Positions 1 through 8,766 of a stretch of 64,000 bases of DNA are shown here, piece after piece. The notes under the pieces were generated by a model. That model made no database searches, was not told the origin of the DNA, and saw only the letters and a program-made list of their open reading frames with translations. The first letter of the stretch is position 1. Each line of letters begins with the position of its first letter. The position numbers and the translations under genes are program-made. The stretch comes from Lactobacillus melliventris (lineage in GTDB: Bacteria > Bacillota > Bacilli > Lactobacillales > Lactobacillaceae), in assembly GCF_013346935.1 (NCBI RefSeq), contig NZ_JAAEEB010000002.1, positions 248,001-312,000 on the forward strand. Direction: 5' to 3'.

Positions 1-581
1 CAGAGATTGCCAAACTGCACCAGAACTTAGGTACAACTACAATTTACGTTACTCATGATCAGACTGAAGCTATGACTTTGGCTGATCGGGTAGTGGTAAT
101 GTCAGTTGGTAAAATTGAACAGATTGGGACACCGCAGGAAGTATATAACCATCCGGTTAACCAATTTGTTGCCGGATTTATTGGATCACCGCAAATGAAT
201 TTCTTTAATGTCCACTATCATGATGGTCAAGTCTCTGATGGCAAGGGCCTTAATCTGGGAATACCAGAAGGCAAGTCAAAATTGCTTAATGAGCAGGGCT
301 ATAATGACCGTGACTTGATACTGGGTATTCGGCCAGAAGATATCCACGCAGAAGAAGCCTTTTTAGAAACTTGGCCTGATGCGGTGGTCGAATCTGAAGT
401 CGTTGTTTCTGAACTCTTGGGAGCTACTATTCAGCTTTACCAAAGAGTGGATGAAACTGAGTTTGTTGCTAACATCAATGCCCGGGATGTTTATCAACCA
501 GGGCAAAAAGTCAAGATGGGCTTTGATTTGAACAAAGCACACTTTTTCGACAAGGATACGACCTTGGCGGTAGTTAATTAG
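1..581 (+). CDS. malK: Sugar ABC transporter ATP-binding protein, MalK/MsmK type (3' part)
   Basis: The gene enters from the left edge; the frame is open from base 3. The first visible residues hold the switch motif [17 protein letters not shown], with the H-loop histidine, and then the typical MalK sequence [21 protein letters not shown]. The rest is the C-terminal OB-fold regulatory domain (GIRPEDI). Walker A, the signature motif and Walker B lie outside the window. The protein would power the MalEFG importer encoded directly downstream (70-bp gap, same strand). MsmK-type ATPases can serve several sugar importers, so exclusive pairing with MalFG is inferred from position. Confidence 0.93.
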   Translation, partial: EIAKLHQNLGTTTIYVTHDQTEAMTLADRVVVMSVGKIEQIGTPQEVYNHPVNQFVAGFIGSPQMNFFNVHYHDGQVSDGKGLNLGIPEGKSKLLNEQGYNDRDLILGIRPEDIHAEEAFLETWPDAVVESEVVVSELLGATIQLYQRVDETEFVANINARDVYQPGQKVKMGFDLNKAHFFDKDTTLAVVN

Positions 582-651
582 GGAATAAAATCAGTGACTT
601 CAGTTGTCATTGATATAAAAACATGTTGTTTTATATTAGGAGGTAAATAAC

Positions 652-1875
652 ATGAGTATTTGGAAGAAAGTAGCTTTAGGAAGTACAGCAGTTTTAGCTG
701 CAATGTCACTTGCAGCATGTTCTAATGGTAAATCAGATTCTTCATCAAGCAGCAGCAGTAATCAAAATACCAAGCTGACTTTATGGGTTGATACTAACCA
801 GGTATCATACTACAAGAAAATTGCCAGTGATTTTACTAAATCACATAAGAACATTTCAGTGCGCGTTACACAAAGTCCAACCGGATCAGCTAATGCCAAA
901 ACTGATGTGGGCAAGGATCCTTCAAAAGCAGCCGATGTTTTTGAAGCACCTAATGATCAATTAGGTCAACTGGCAGATTCTGGTTATATTAATCCTCTGT
1001 CACCAAAAGACAGCAACAATATTAAATCTAATTACATTGACGTTGCAGCTAAAGGTGTAACTTGGAAGGGCAAGATCTATGCTTATCCATATGCACAACA
1101 AGCACAAACAGTGTATTACAACAAGTCTAAATTATCAGCAAGTGATGTAAAAGACTGGAAGACTTTAACCTCAAAGGGAGTTGTGGCAACAGACTTTACT
1201 AACGCTTATGTTATGTGGCCGGTATTCTTCTCTGCTGGTACAAAGCTTTATGGTGACAGTGGTGAAGATTTGAAGGGTTCAACCTTTAATTCTGCTAAAG
1301 GTGTTAACGCATTGAAGTGGTTTGCAGAGCAAAAGAATAATAAGGGCGTAATGCAGACTTCTAATGCTTTGAACCAATTGAAGAAGGGCAACGCTCAAGC
1401 CATCTTGGATGGTCCTTGGAATGCAGCTAACATTAAGAAAATTTTAGGTAAGAACTTTGCTGTTGCTAAGTACCCAATGATTAATGTCGGTGGCAAGAAC
1501 GTACAAATGCAGGCCTTTTTGGGAATCGAAGGGTTCGCTGTCAATGCTCATACCAAGAGTCCTAAGGCTGCATCACAATTAGCAGCATTTATCACAGATA
1601 AAAAGTCACAATTAATTGCTCACAAAGAAGCTGGTCAAATTCCTGTTCTTAAGGAAGCAGTTAATGATTCAGTAATTAAGAACGATCCAGTTGCTGATGC
1701 GGTAATTGAAATGTCTAAACCTGGCAATTCAGTCTTGATGCCGAAATTACCACAAATGTCTGTCTTCTGGAACGATGTTCCTCCTCTAATCAATGGTGCA
1801 TATGATGGTAAAGTTAAACCTGATCAATATAAAGCACAACTTGATAAATTAGCTAAGCACTCATCAAAGAAATAG
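652..1875 (+). CDS. malE: Maltose/maltodextrin-binding lipoprotein
   Basis: This 407-residue protein has a lipoprotein signal peptide. After a short basic start and a hydrophobic stretch, the lipobox LAAC places the lipid-modified cysteine at residue 23, followed by a serine-rich linker (about 27-36). The remainder has the layout of a type 1 extracellular solute-binding protein of the maltodextrin family. A perfect AGGAGG at 638-643 sits 8 bases before the ATG and fixes the start. It should capture maltodextrins outside the membrane and pass them to MalF/MalG. A terminator-like hairpin follows the stop codon, which would favour more binding protein than permease. The exact ligand cannot be read from sequence. 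Confidence 0.93.
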   Translation: MSIWKKVALGSTAVLAAMSLAACSNGKSDSSSSSSSNQNTKLTLWVDTNQVSYYKKIASDFTKSHKNISVRVTQSPTGSANAKTDVGKDPSKAADVFEAPNDQLGQLADSGYINPLSPKDSNNIKSNYIDVAAKGVTWKGKIYAYPYAQQAQTVYYNKSKLSASDVKDWKTLTSKGVVATDFTNAYVMWPVFFSAGTKLYGDSGEDLKGSTFNSAKGVNALKWFAEQKNNKGVMQTSNALNQLKKGNAQAILDGPWNAANIKKILGKNFAVAKYPMINVGGKNVQMQAFLGIEGFAVNAHTKSPKAASQLAAFITDKKSQLIAHKEAGQIPVLKEAVNDSVIKNDPVADAVIEMSKPGNSVLMPKLPQMSVFWNDVPPLINGAYDGKVKPDQYKAQLDKLAKHSSKK

Positions 1876-1890
1876 TTAATTAAAATACTT

Positions 1891-1921
1891 AAAGGTTGGA
1901 CAAGTAGTGCCCAACCTTTTT
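1891..1921 (+). terminator. Intra-operon terminator between malE and malF
   Basis: Inverted repeat AAAGGTTGG (1891-1899) and CCAACCTTTTT (1911-1921), a 9-bp stem with an 11-base loop followed by T residues. It sits between the binding-protein gene and the permease genes, where partial termination would reduce permease transcripts relative to malE. Confidence 0.7.
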
Positions 1922-1941
1922 GTTCAAGAAGAGGAAGAATT

Positions 1942-3300
1942 ATGTTTAGAAAGAAAAAACATGCGGCACCTGAGGCAACCTTTAAGGAAGTATGGTCTAA
2001 AGGCAATATTGCCACCAAATTATCATTCTTTTTTATGGGTTCCAATGCTTTGGCAAATAAGCAATGGGTAAAAGGTATCGCATTATTGCTGGCAGAAGTG
2101 GCCTTTATTGCTTGGTTTGTTTTTAGTGGCATATCGGCAATTAGTATGTTGTCAAGTTTGGGACCAATAAAAAATAAAAAGGTTGTTTATGATAACGCAC
2201 AAGGCGTTTATATTACCAAGCAGCCTTCAAACTCCGTTTTGATTCTTTTGTTTGGATTACTGGCAATTATTATTTGTATTGCAATGGTTTACTTATACAT
2301 TGTCAATCTGCGCTCTACCAGAAAAAATTATGTGCTCCAGCGGGATGGCAAACACATTTTAACCAATAAAGAAGAACTGGCAAACTTGTTTGATTCTCGT
2401 TTGCATGATACTCTGATGACTTTTCCAATCATCGGTATTCTCTGCTTTACCATTTTGCCAACAATCTTTATGATTTCAATGGCATTTACCAACTATAACC
2501 GGCAACACCCAATTGCCTTTTCTTGGACAGGATTTCAAGCTTTTGGCAATGTCCTTAGTGGTGACCTCTCAGGCACGTTCTTCCCAGTTTTGGGCTGGAC
2601 ACTCGTCTGGGCGGTAGCCGCTACGGCCACAACATTCTTTTTTGGAGTTTTGCTTGCCTTGTTGATTGAATCTAAAGGAATAAAACATAAAGGTTTCTGG
2701 CGGACAATCTTTGTGATTGTCTGGGCAGTACCTCAGTTTGTTTCTTTATTAATGATGGCTCAGTTCTTAGACTATCAGGGCGCGCTCAACAATATCTTAA
2801 TGAATATCGGCTGGATTTCTCATCCGTTACATTTTATTGACAGTCAAGCATCACCTTTGGTAGCACGAATAACAGTTATTATTGTTAATATGTGGATCGG
2901 TATCCCGGTTTCAATGTTGGTTTCAACTGCGATTATTCAAAACTTGCCAACTGATCAAATTGAAGCTGCTAAAATCGATGGTGCTAATGCGTTACAAGTA
3001 TTCAAATCAATTACTTTTCCACAAATATTATTTGTGATGGCACCTTCTCTTATTCAACAGTTTATTGGTAATATTAATAACTTTAACGTGATCTTCCTGT
3101 TAACTGGAGGAGCACCAATGAATAACAAGTATAATGGTGCGGGTTCTACCGACCTGTTGGTAACGTGGCTGTACAACTTAACCTTTGGTCAGGAGCAGCG
3201 CTACAATGCGTCAGCGGTCTTGGGTATCCTCATCTTTATTATTAGTGCGGTATTTTCATTAATTGCATACCGTCATACCAATGCTTTTAAGGAGGGCTAA
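1942..3300 (+). CDS. malF: Maltodextrin ABC transporter permease MalF
   Basis: This is a 452-residue polytopic membrane protein. The N-terminal part has a basic cytoplasmic head and two early membrane segments (about 45-70 and 95-125), as in MalF rather than the shorter MalG. The C-terminal half is a binding-protein-dependent transport domain. Its EAA loop, EAAKIDGANALQVFKSI at about 342-358, docks onto the ATPase. The start follows GAAGAGGAAG at 1928-1937. It is separated from malG by two bases, so the two permeases are probably translationally coupled. Substrate assignment to maltose/maltodextrin rests on family resemblance and operon order. Confidence 0.93.
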   Translation: MFRKKKHAAPEATFKEVWSKGNIATKLSFFFMGSNALANKQWVKGIALLLAEVAFIAWFVFSGISAISMLSSLGPIKNKKVVYDNAQGVYITKQPSNSVLILLFGLLAIIICIAMVYLYIVNLRSTRKNYVLQRDGKHILTNKEELANLFDSRLHDTLMTFPIIGILCFTILPTIFMISMAFTNYNRQHPIAFSWTGFQAFGNVLSGDLSGTFFPVLGWTLVWAVAATATTFFFGVLLALLIESKGIKHKGFWRTIFVIVWAVPQFVSLLMMAQFLDYQGALNNILMNIGWISHPLHFIDSQASPLVARITVIIVNMWIGIPVSMLVSTAIIQNLPTDQIEAAKIDGANALQVFKSITFPQILFVMAPSLIQQFIGNINNFNVIFLLTGGAPMNNKYNGAGSTDLLVTWLYNLTFGQEQRYNASAVLGILIFIISAVFSLIAYRHTNAFKEG

Positions 3301-3302
3301 AA

Positions 3303-4160
3303 ATGAAATCATATCAAAATCAAAAACGCCTTTCACTCATTTTTCGTTACCTATTATTGATTATCTTGGCTGTAGTTTGGATTTTACCAATTATCTGGAT
3401 AATATTAGCCAGTTTTTCCTATAATGATACGGGATTTGTTTCAACTTTTTGGCCTGACAAATTCACTTTTGACAACTACATTGGTATTTTTACTAATTCG
3501 CAGTATCCACTAGTCAGCTGGATTATTAACACCTTGATCGTTTCTATACTTTCAATGATCATTTCTACTTTTTTAACGATTTCGGTTGCTTATGTTTTAT
3601 CACGGTTACGCTTTTCGTTTAGAAAGCCGTTCATGCAGATTGCACTGGTCTTAGGAATGTTTCCTGGGTTTATGTCAATGATTGCTCTTTATTACATTTT
3701 AAAGGGCTTAAACATGTTAAATCTGGGTGGCCTGCTACTGGTGTATGTCGGTGGAGCCGGACTGGGATTCTACGTTGCTAAAGGCTTCTTTGACACGGTA
3801 CCATTTTCAATAGATGAAGCTGCTGAAATTGATGGGGCCACTAAATGGCAAATCTTCATGCACGTTGATTTGCCATTAGCTAAGCCTATGATAGTTTACA
3901 CTGCTTTAACAGCCTTTATTGGTCCGTGGACTGACTTTATTTTCTCGGGAATTATTTTGTCAACCTCTGGCAATCCTAAAACATACACAATTGCGTACGG
4001 ACTTTATAACATGGTGCACAACACTAAAGGCAATGCTACCGCGTACTTTGCGGAGTTTGTTGCTGGTTGTGTGATTATCGCTATTCCAATTACGATCTTA
4101 TTCGTCTTCATGCAGAAGTTTTACGTTAACGGTATTACTGCTGGTGCAGAAAAGGGCTAG
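3303..4160 (+). CDS. malG: Maltodextrin ABC transporter permease MalG
   Basis: A 285-residue inner-membrane permease with about six membrane segments and a clear EAA loop, EAAEIDGATKWQIFMHVDLP, at about residues 177-196. It pairs with MalF to form the transmembrane channel. It starts two bases after the malF stop, and the GGAGGG inside the malF tail (3291-3296) serves as its ribosome binding site. The C-terminus FYVNGITAGAEKG is characteristic of MalG. A strong terminator follows, so this is the last gene of the operon. Confidence 0.93.
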   Translation: MKSYQNQKRLSLIFRYLLLIILAVVWILPIIWIILASFSYNDTGFVSTFWPDKFTFDNYIGIFTNSQYPLVSWIINTLIVSILSMIISTFLTISVAYVLSRLRFSFRKPFMQIALVLGMFPGFMSMIALYYILKGLNMLNLGGLLLVYVGGAGLGFYVAKGFFDTVPFSIDEAAEIDGATKWQIFMHVDLPLAKPMIVYTALTAFIGPWTDFIFSGIILSTSGNPKTYTIAYGLYNMVHNTKGNATAYFAEFVAGCVIIAIPITILFVFMQKFYVNGITAGAEKG

Positions 4161-4171
4161 GACTTAGTAAG

Positions 4172-4207
4172 AAAAATGCGACTCTTAAGAGTCGCATTTT
4201 TTTGTGT
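4172..4207 (+). terminator. Rho-independent terminator of the mal operon
   Basis: A perfect inverted repeat, ATGCGACTC / GAGTCGCAT, with a TTAA loop, preceded by A residues and followed by seven T residues. The same design, slightly degraded, recurs at 14846-14878 behind the PTS gene. Confidence 0.9.
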
Positions 4208-4262
4208 GGTAATATTTTATGAAATCATTAAGTGGTCATTAACATTAAATTTGTAATAATAG

Positions 4263-5714
4263 TTAGGCAAGTTTGTTAATCCAATTATGCCATTCTTGGA
4301 TATAAAAATCAGAGTCACACTGATCCATTTTTGGAGTATAAATAGTTGAATAATTTATTTCTTTAGAATAATGAATTGCATTAATTGCACTACCGAGAGC
4401 ACTGAGCTCTGAAATTGCGGCAGTTTTAACGTTTCTTTGAGCAATGTTACTCAAATACTGCATTAGATACTGATTGTGAATCATTCCCCCATCAGTATAA
4501 ATTTCATGGTTGACATGAGGAAATAGCTTTTTGAATTCAGAAAGGATATCTACAATCTGGTAAACTAAGGAATTTAGCGTGGCTTTTATAAGTTCATTTT
4601 TACCAGTTGAAGAGGTCATTCCTACAAACGCTGCTTTCATGTTAGGTTTCCAATATGGGGCACCCAATCCAGCAAATGCTGGGATAAGATAAGTGCGATC
4701 GTTAGGATTGGCACTAAGAGCTAAATTACTTGTTTCTTCTGGAGACTTGATTAAATTCAAATTATCTTTTAGCCATGTAATGCAAGCTCCTGCGTAATTA
4801 ATATTGCCTTCAATTACGTACGAGAGCTTGCCATTAAGGGACCAAGCAATAGAAGTATTTAATTTATTATTGATATTGTCTGGTAGTTTTTGCCCGATGT
4901 TTAACATAACGGAGGAGCCTGTACCAAAAGTAACTTTAAAATCGCCGGGATTAAAACAGCCCTGAGCAAATAAAGCTGCTTGTGAATCACCTAAAACACT
5001 CATTATGGGAATTGGTTGGTCCAGCAAGCCAAATAAGTCTGTGTCACCAAAATAAGCATTTGAATCTACTATTTCAGGTAAATCATCCAATTCAATACCA
5101 AAAATTTCTCCTAATTCTTTATCCCAAGTTCCTGTATGGACATTCATTAATTGAGTGCGACACGCATTTGAGGGCTCGGTTTTAAAGCTTTTTCCGTTAG
5201 TTAATTGGTAAATTAACCAGCTGTCCATAGTCCCTAGACATAGGTCATTGTCTTGGTGTGCTTGAATAACTCTAGGCTCATTTAAAAGCATCCAGCCCCA
5301 TTTTGCACCTGTAAAATAGGGTGAAAGGGCTAAGCCAGTTTTTGTTTTGACAGTGTTAACTAATTCAGGATATGAAATACGTTTTATCAATTTTTCTGTT
5401 CGATTATCCTGCCACACTATTGTAGGGCAAAGAGGACTACCAGTCTTTTTTGACCAGGCAGCAGCTGATTCACGCTGATTAGTAATTGCTAGCCCTGCGA
5501 GTTGATCGGGGCTTATTCTTTTTAGCACCATCTTGAAAAGCTCATTGAGATTATTCTTAATTTCATTTAAATCGTGACTAATCCATCCCTGATCATTAAC
5601 TATTTGTTTATGCGGTAAATTTGCTTTCCAAACCAGTTGCATATGCTGGTCAAAAAGAATTAATTTAGTTGCTTGGGTACTCTGATCAATAGTTAAAATA
5701 TATTTTTCAGGCAT
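4263..5714 (-). CDS. FGGY-family carbohydrate kinase, candidate D-apulose kinase
   Basis: This 483-residue protein opens with the FGGY phosphate-1 loop variant TIDQSTQATKLILFD (8-22). It contains the second ATP-binding motif FGTGSSVMLNIG, the mid-domain GDSQAALFAQG and a GDxxxG-like C-terminal half (YTDGGMIHNQYLMQ). The length is usual for the family. The DQST start resembles glycerol-kinase-type and apulose-kinase-type members more than xylulokinases. It is the third gene of a leftward operon, 14 bases behind the split transketolase. In known D-apiose pathways an FGGY kinase phosphorylates apulose and a split transketolase uses the product, so apulose is the favoured substrate. Another ketose such as xylulose or erythrulose remains possible. 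Confidence 0.85.
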   Translation of the reverse strand: MPEKYILTIDQSTQATKLILFDQHMQLVWKANLPHKQIVNDQGWISHDLNEIKNNLNELFKMVLKRISPDQLAGLAITNQRESAAAWSKKTGSPLCPTIVWQDNRTEKLIKRISYPELVNTVKTKTGLALSPYFTGAKWGWMLLNEPRVIQAHQDNDLCLGTMDSWLIYQLTNGKSFKTEPSNACRTQLMNVHTGTWDKELGEIFGIELDDLPEIVDSNAYFGDTDLFGLLDQPIPIMSVLGDSQAALFAQGCFNPGDFKVTFGTGSSVMLNIGQKLPDNINNKLNTSIAWSLNGKLSYVIEGNINYAGACITWLKDNLNLIKSPEETSNLALSANPNDRTYLIPAFAGLGAPYWKPNMKAAFVGMTSSTGKNELIKATLNSLVYQIVDILSEFKKLFPHVNHEIYTDGGMIHNQYLMQYLSNIAQRNVKTAAISELSALGSAINAIHYSKEINYSTIYTPKMDQCDSDFYIQEWHNWINKLA

Positions 5715-5728
5715 ATAATTACCAGCTT

Positions 5729-6673
5729 CTATTCTGACAAAAAATCTTTGACTGATTGCTTAATACCCGCAGTATCTACACCGTAGTAGTGAAAGACTTC
5801 GTCTTGTGTTCCTTGAATAGCAGGTTCGTCTGGGAAACCTAAAATTCTCAGTTTAGTATGACCATATTTAGCTGCCTCACAAGCTACTGCGGCACCAATA
5901 CCGTTGATAACATCGTGCTCTTCGACAGTAACCAGATAGTCAAAATTCTGTGCTAATTTAGCAATCATTTCAGTATCAAGCGGCTTAATAGAAGCAAGGT
6001 CAACTACTGCTGCATTAATATTATCGTTAGCCAGTTCTTTAGCAGCCTGAAGAGCAAAGTATAAAGTCTCACCTGTGGAAATTAAGCACACGTCTTTACC
6101 AGAACGGATTACTTTAGCTTTACCAGGAACGAACTCGAAGTCTTGCTGATAAACGTTGTCAAGCTTGCGTTTACCAATACGAACATATGCTGGCTTATCG
6201 GAATTTAACAGATATTTAAATAATGCCCGAATTTGGTATTTATCACATGGTTGATAAACTTCAAGATCGGGAATTGCTCGAGTGATTGCTACATCATTAA
6301 GAGAGTGGTGAGTGTTACCCAGCCAAGTGTATGAATTACCGCCTGAAATACCAATTAGCTTGACATTATTGCGATTAAATGCCACGTCAACTTTTACCTG
6401 TTCGATTGACCGCATTGCCAGAAAAGATGCTGGAGAAAAAACATAGGGATGTTTGCCTTCATGAGCCATTCCGGCGGCAACTGTTACCGCATTTTGCTCT
6501 GCTATGCCCATTTCTATAGTTCTGTCGGGATGAGTGTTAGTAAATGGCACTAAACCGGCTGAACCACGGGAATCACAAGTGATAACTATTAGATTAGGAT
6601 CTGTAATTGTTGCCTGATCTAATGTTTGAGCAATAACTGTATTTGCAGTTAATTTTTCATCTAACTTAGTCAT
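5729..6673 (-). CDS. Transketolase C-terminal subunit, candidate apulose-4-phosphate transketolase subunit B
   Basis: A 314-residue stand-alone pyrimidine-binding plus C-terminal domain half of a split transketolase. Visible marks are RTIEMGIAEQNAVTVAAGMA, holding the conserved Glu that activates thiamine diphosphate, then the SFLAMRSIEQVKVDVAFN segment, and a transketolase C-terminal domain with VTVEEHDVINGIG. Its start overlaps the stop of the upstream subunit gene by 8 bases, so the two halves should be made in equal amounts. Split transketolases occur in several pathways. The neighbouring FGGY kinase and apiosidase-like enzyme favour cleavage of apulose 4-phosphate with glyceraldehyde 3-phosphate, giving dihydroxyacetone phosphate and xylulose 5-phosphate. 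Confidence 0.88.
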   Translation of the reverse strand: MTKLDEKLTANTVIAQTLDQATITDPNLIVITCDSRGSAGLVPFTNTHPDRTIEMGIAEQNAVTVAAGMAHEGKHPYVFSPASFLAMRSIEQVKVDVAFNRNNVKLIGISGGNSYTWLGNTHHSLNDVAITRAIPDLEVYQPCDKYQIRALFKYLLNSDKPAYVRIGKRKLDNVYQQDFEFVPGKAKVIRSGKDVCLISTGETLYFALQAAKELANDNINAAVVDLASIKPLDTEMIAKLAQNFDYLVTVEEHDVINGIGAAVACEAAKYGHTKLRILGFPDEPAIQGTQDEVFHYYGVDTAGIKQSVKDFLSE

Positions 6674-7499
6674 TATTTAAAGCCTCCATTTGTGCGTCAA
6701 ATTCTTTTAGCCCTTCTTTGTATTCAGCTGTACTTGGAATCTTATGATGCCAATCTGCTCTGTTTTCAGCCATCGAAATGCCTTTGCCTTTAACGGTATT
6801 AGCGATAATCAAGCGTGGTTTATTAGTGTTATTTGGTTTGGTTAAAATATTGACTAAGTCATTCATGTTATTGCCGTTAACTTCTGCAACATCCCAGTTA
6901 AACGCTAAATATTTATCACTTAACGGATTGGAACGCATTACAGAATCGGTAGTGCCTGAAATTTGTAAGTCATTATGATCAATAATAGCCACTAAGTTGT
7001 CTAAATTATAGTTTCCTGCAGCCATTGCTGCTTCCCAGACAGATCCTTCTGCTTGCTCACCATCGCCCATTAAAACGTAAACATGTTTACTAGATTGGTT
7101 CATTTTAGCTGCAAGGGCGACTCCAACACCTAAACCTAATCCATGACCAAGAGAACCTGTATGAAACTCCATTCCTTTAACTTCAGTTGTAGGATGACCA
7201 ATATAAGGGCTGTTAAAGGTTGAATATCTCTTTTCAAGATCACCACGTTCAATATAGCCTTTATCCGCTAATATTTCGTACCAGATTTCTACTGCGTGTC
7301 CTTTACTTTGAATGTATGTATCAATATTTTTTTCGCCAATATTTTCCGCATTTTGATTCATTACTTCATAATATAAAGCGACTAAAATATCAGTACAGGA
7401 TAAATCAGAACCGGTATGACCATTTTGGTGATTGTAAATTAACTGCCACGTTCTTCTACGAAGTTCAACAGCTTTCTTTTTTAATTCAAGTTTATCCAT
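6666..7499 (-). CDS. Transketolase N-terminal subunit, candidate apulose-4-phosphate transketolase subunit A
   Basis: A 277-residue thiamine-diphosphate-binding half of a split transketolase. It shows SKGHAVEIWYEILADKG, HTGSLGHGLGLGVGVALAAK and the cofactor motif GDGEQAEGSVWEAAMAAGNY ending in the metal-binding Asn of IDHND (DLQISG follows). A full transketolase is about 660 residues; here the two halves (277 + 314) are separate overlapping genes. The start is supported by GAGGTG eight bases upstream of the ATG on the minus strand. It is the first gene of the leftward operon, read from the intergenic region shared with the LacI-type regulator. Confidence 0.9.
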   Translation of the reverse strand: MDKLELKKKAVELRRRTWQLIYNHQNGHTGSDLSCTDILVALYYEVMNQNAENIGEKNIDTYIQSKGHAVEIWYEILADKGYIERGDLEKRYSTFNSPYIGHPTTEVKGMEFHTGSLGHGLGLGVGVALAAKMNQSSKHVYVLMGDGEQAEGSVWEAAMAAGNYNLDNLVAIIDHNDLQISGTTDSVMRSNPLSDKYLAFNWDVAEVNGNNMNDLVNILTKPNNTNKPRLIIANTVKGKGISMAENRADWHHKIPSTAEYKEGLKEFDAQMEALNND

Positions 7500-7527
7500 A
7501 AAAACACCTCATTAGTTAATAAATACT

Positions 7528-7541
7528 TGTAATTGCTTACA
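7528..7541 (-). promoter_or_regulatory. LacI/CcpA-type operator before the transketolase operon
   Basis: Minus-strand sequence TGTAAGCAATTACA, an imperfect palindrome (part of TTGTAA-N4-TTACAA at 7527-7542), lies 29 bases upstream of the first gene. It matches the second box at 8723-8736 (TGTAAGCGAATACA) at 12 of 14 positions. Both fit 13 of 14 positions of the degenerate cre consensus. The binder could be the locus-encoded LacI protein, CcpA or both. Confidence 0.6.
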
Positions 7542-7634
7542 ATAATAGGTTATCATGTTTATATCTAATTTAGTTGCACTGATTAGTTAGTTTAGTTTAA
7601 GTTAGTAAAATTAGATGTTAAAGAGATGATTTTT

Positions 7635-8651
7635 TTGAATCTAAAAATGAGCGACATTGCTAAAATGGCAGGGGTCTCTAAAGCTGCTGTGTCTTTTGCG
7701 TTAAATGGGAAGCCAGGCGTGAGTGAAGAGACAAGGAAAAAAATTTTTAAAGTGATTAAGGATCATGGATATGAGCCATTACGTAAACATAAAAGAGGCG
7801 GAGTGCGCAAATTAGCCAGTATTAGCTTGATAATCATTCGGGATAAAACTGGAATGATGAATCGTAGTTATGCCAGCTTACCTTTTTTTGATGCTTTGGT
7901 TTCTAAATTAACTCAAAATGTTGGCGGCTTTGGCGGTCAGGTTCAAATAGTACAATTAGATATAAATCATTTGCACGATGACTTAAACAAAAATAAGGCC
8001 TTATCGCAATCAAAGGCCTCGATTGTTTTAGCAACTGATCTGAATAAGAATCAAATTGAATTATTAAACAAAAACCTAAAAAACGTGATTTTTATTGATA
8101 ATTATTTTGAAAACGTAAATGCTGATTTTGTGTCAATAGACAATTTTCAAGGAGCTTATCAGGCTGGCAAGTATATTTTAGAAAAAGGCTATCATAGAAT
8201 AGGTTACGTAGCTTCTAACCACATTATTTCTAATTTTTTACAAAGAAGATCAGGATTTAGAAGAGCACTAAAAGAAGAAAAAATTGATATCCCACCTGAA
8301 TTTGTTTATAGTCTGAACCCTACCAAACTAATGGGTGATTTACCTGAATTTTTGCGTTTAGGCAAAAAAATTCCGGATGCATTATTTTGCGAAGATGATT
8401 ATATGGCTTTGCGCTTATTAAAAGAACTTACACAAAGAGGGATAAAAATTCCTGAAGATATTGCAATCATGGGTTTTGATGATATTTTTGAAGATACAAT
8501 GGTTACACCGGAATTAACCACGATACATGTTCCGATCACCCAAATAATCAGTCAAACCATTAATCAGTTGCAAAGTAAAGTTGCGGATCGAAATTGGTTG
8601 CCCCAAAAATGTTTTATTTCAACCAGATTGGTTAAAAGAAAGTCATTATAA
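7635..8651 (+). CDS. LacI-family transcriptional regulator of the apiose-type locus
   Basis: This protein has an N-terminal LacI helix-turn-helix, MSDIAKMAGVSKAAVSFALN, and the hinge-helix sequence GVSEETRKKIFKVIKDHGYEP. A periplasmic-binding-protein-like effector domain follows (FIDNYF, IGYVAS, ALFCEDDYMALRLL, IAIMGFDD). An ATG at 7626 gives 341 residues, but the purine-rich AAAGAGATGA at 7620-7629 fits a TTG start at 7635 better. It is divergent from the transketolase operon and 115 bases upstream of the isomerase gene, so it probably represses both until a sugar inducer binds. The conserved boxes at 7528-7541 and 8723-8736 are its likely targets. The start is uncertain by a few codons. Confidence 0.9.
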   Translation: MNLKMSDIAKMAGVSKAAVSFALNGKPGVSEETRKKIFKVIKDHGYEPLRKHKRGGVRKLASISLIIIRDKTGMMNRSYASLPFFDALVSKLTQNVGGFGGQVQIVQLDINHLHDDLNKNKALSQSKASIVLATDLNKNQIELLNKNLKNVIFIDNYFENVNADFVSIDNFQGAYQAGKYILEKGYHRIGYVASNHIISNFLQRRSGFRRALKEEKIDIPPEFVYSLNPTKLMGDLPEFLRLGKKIPDALFCEDDYMALRLLKELTQRGIKIPEDIAIMGFDDIFEDTMVTPELTTIHVPITQIISQTINQLQSKVADRNWLPQKCFISTRLVKRKSL

Positions 8652-8658
8652 AAAAATG

Positions 8659-8712
8659 TAGTTTAGCTTAATTAAGTAAATGAAGTATTGAATAGTCTAC
8701 TAGTTTAGTTTA
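8659..8712 (+). repeat. TAGTTTAG repeats in the regulator-isomerase gap
   Basis: TAGTTTAGCTTA at 8659-8670 and TAGTTTAGTTTA at 8701-8712 repeat a sequence also found at 7588-7599 before the regulator gene. The spacing of the two copies here is 42 bases, about four helical turns. Their role is unknown; they could be accessory binding sites. Confidence 0.45.
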
Positions 8713-8716
8713 TATT

Positions 8717-8745
8717 TTGCTTTGTAAGCGAATACACAATATAAA
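8717..8745 (+). promoter_or_regulatory. Promoter with operator in the spacer, isomerase/hydrolase genes
   Basis: The -35 TTGCTT (8717-8722) and -10 TATAAA (8740-8745) are separated by exactly 17 bases. The operator-like TGTAAGCGAATACA (8723-8736) fills that spacer, a geometry expected for direct repression. An AGGAGG (8752-8757) and the isomerase ATG follow. Confidence 0.65.
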
Positions 8746-8766
8746 TAAATTAGGAGGCTATTTTTG

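Noticed and set aside
1-4160. MalEFG as the transporter for the apiose-type pathway
   Set aside because: A strong terminator ends the operon at 4172-4207, the permeases are of maltodextrin type, and the apiose-type locus has its own PTS permease.
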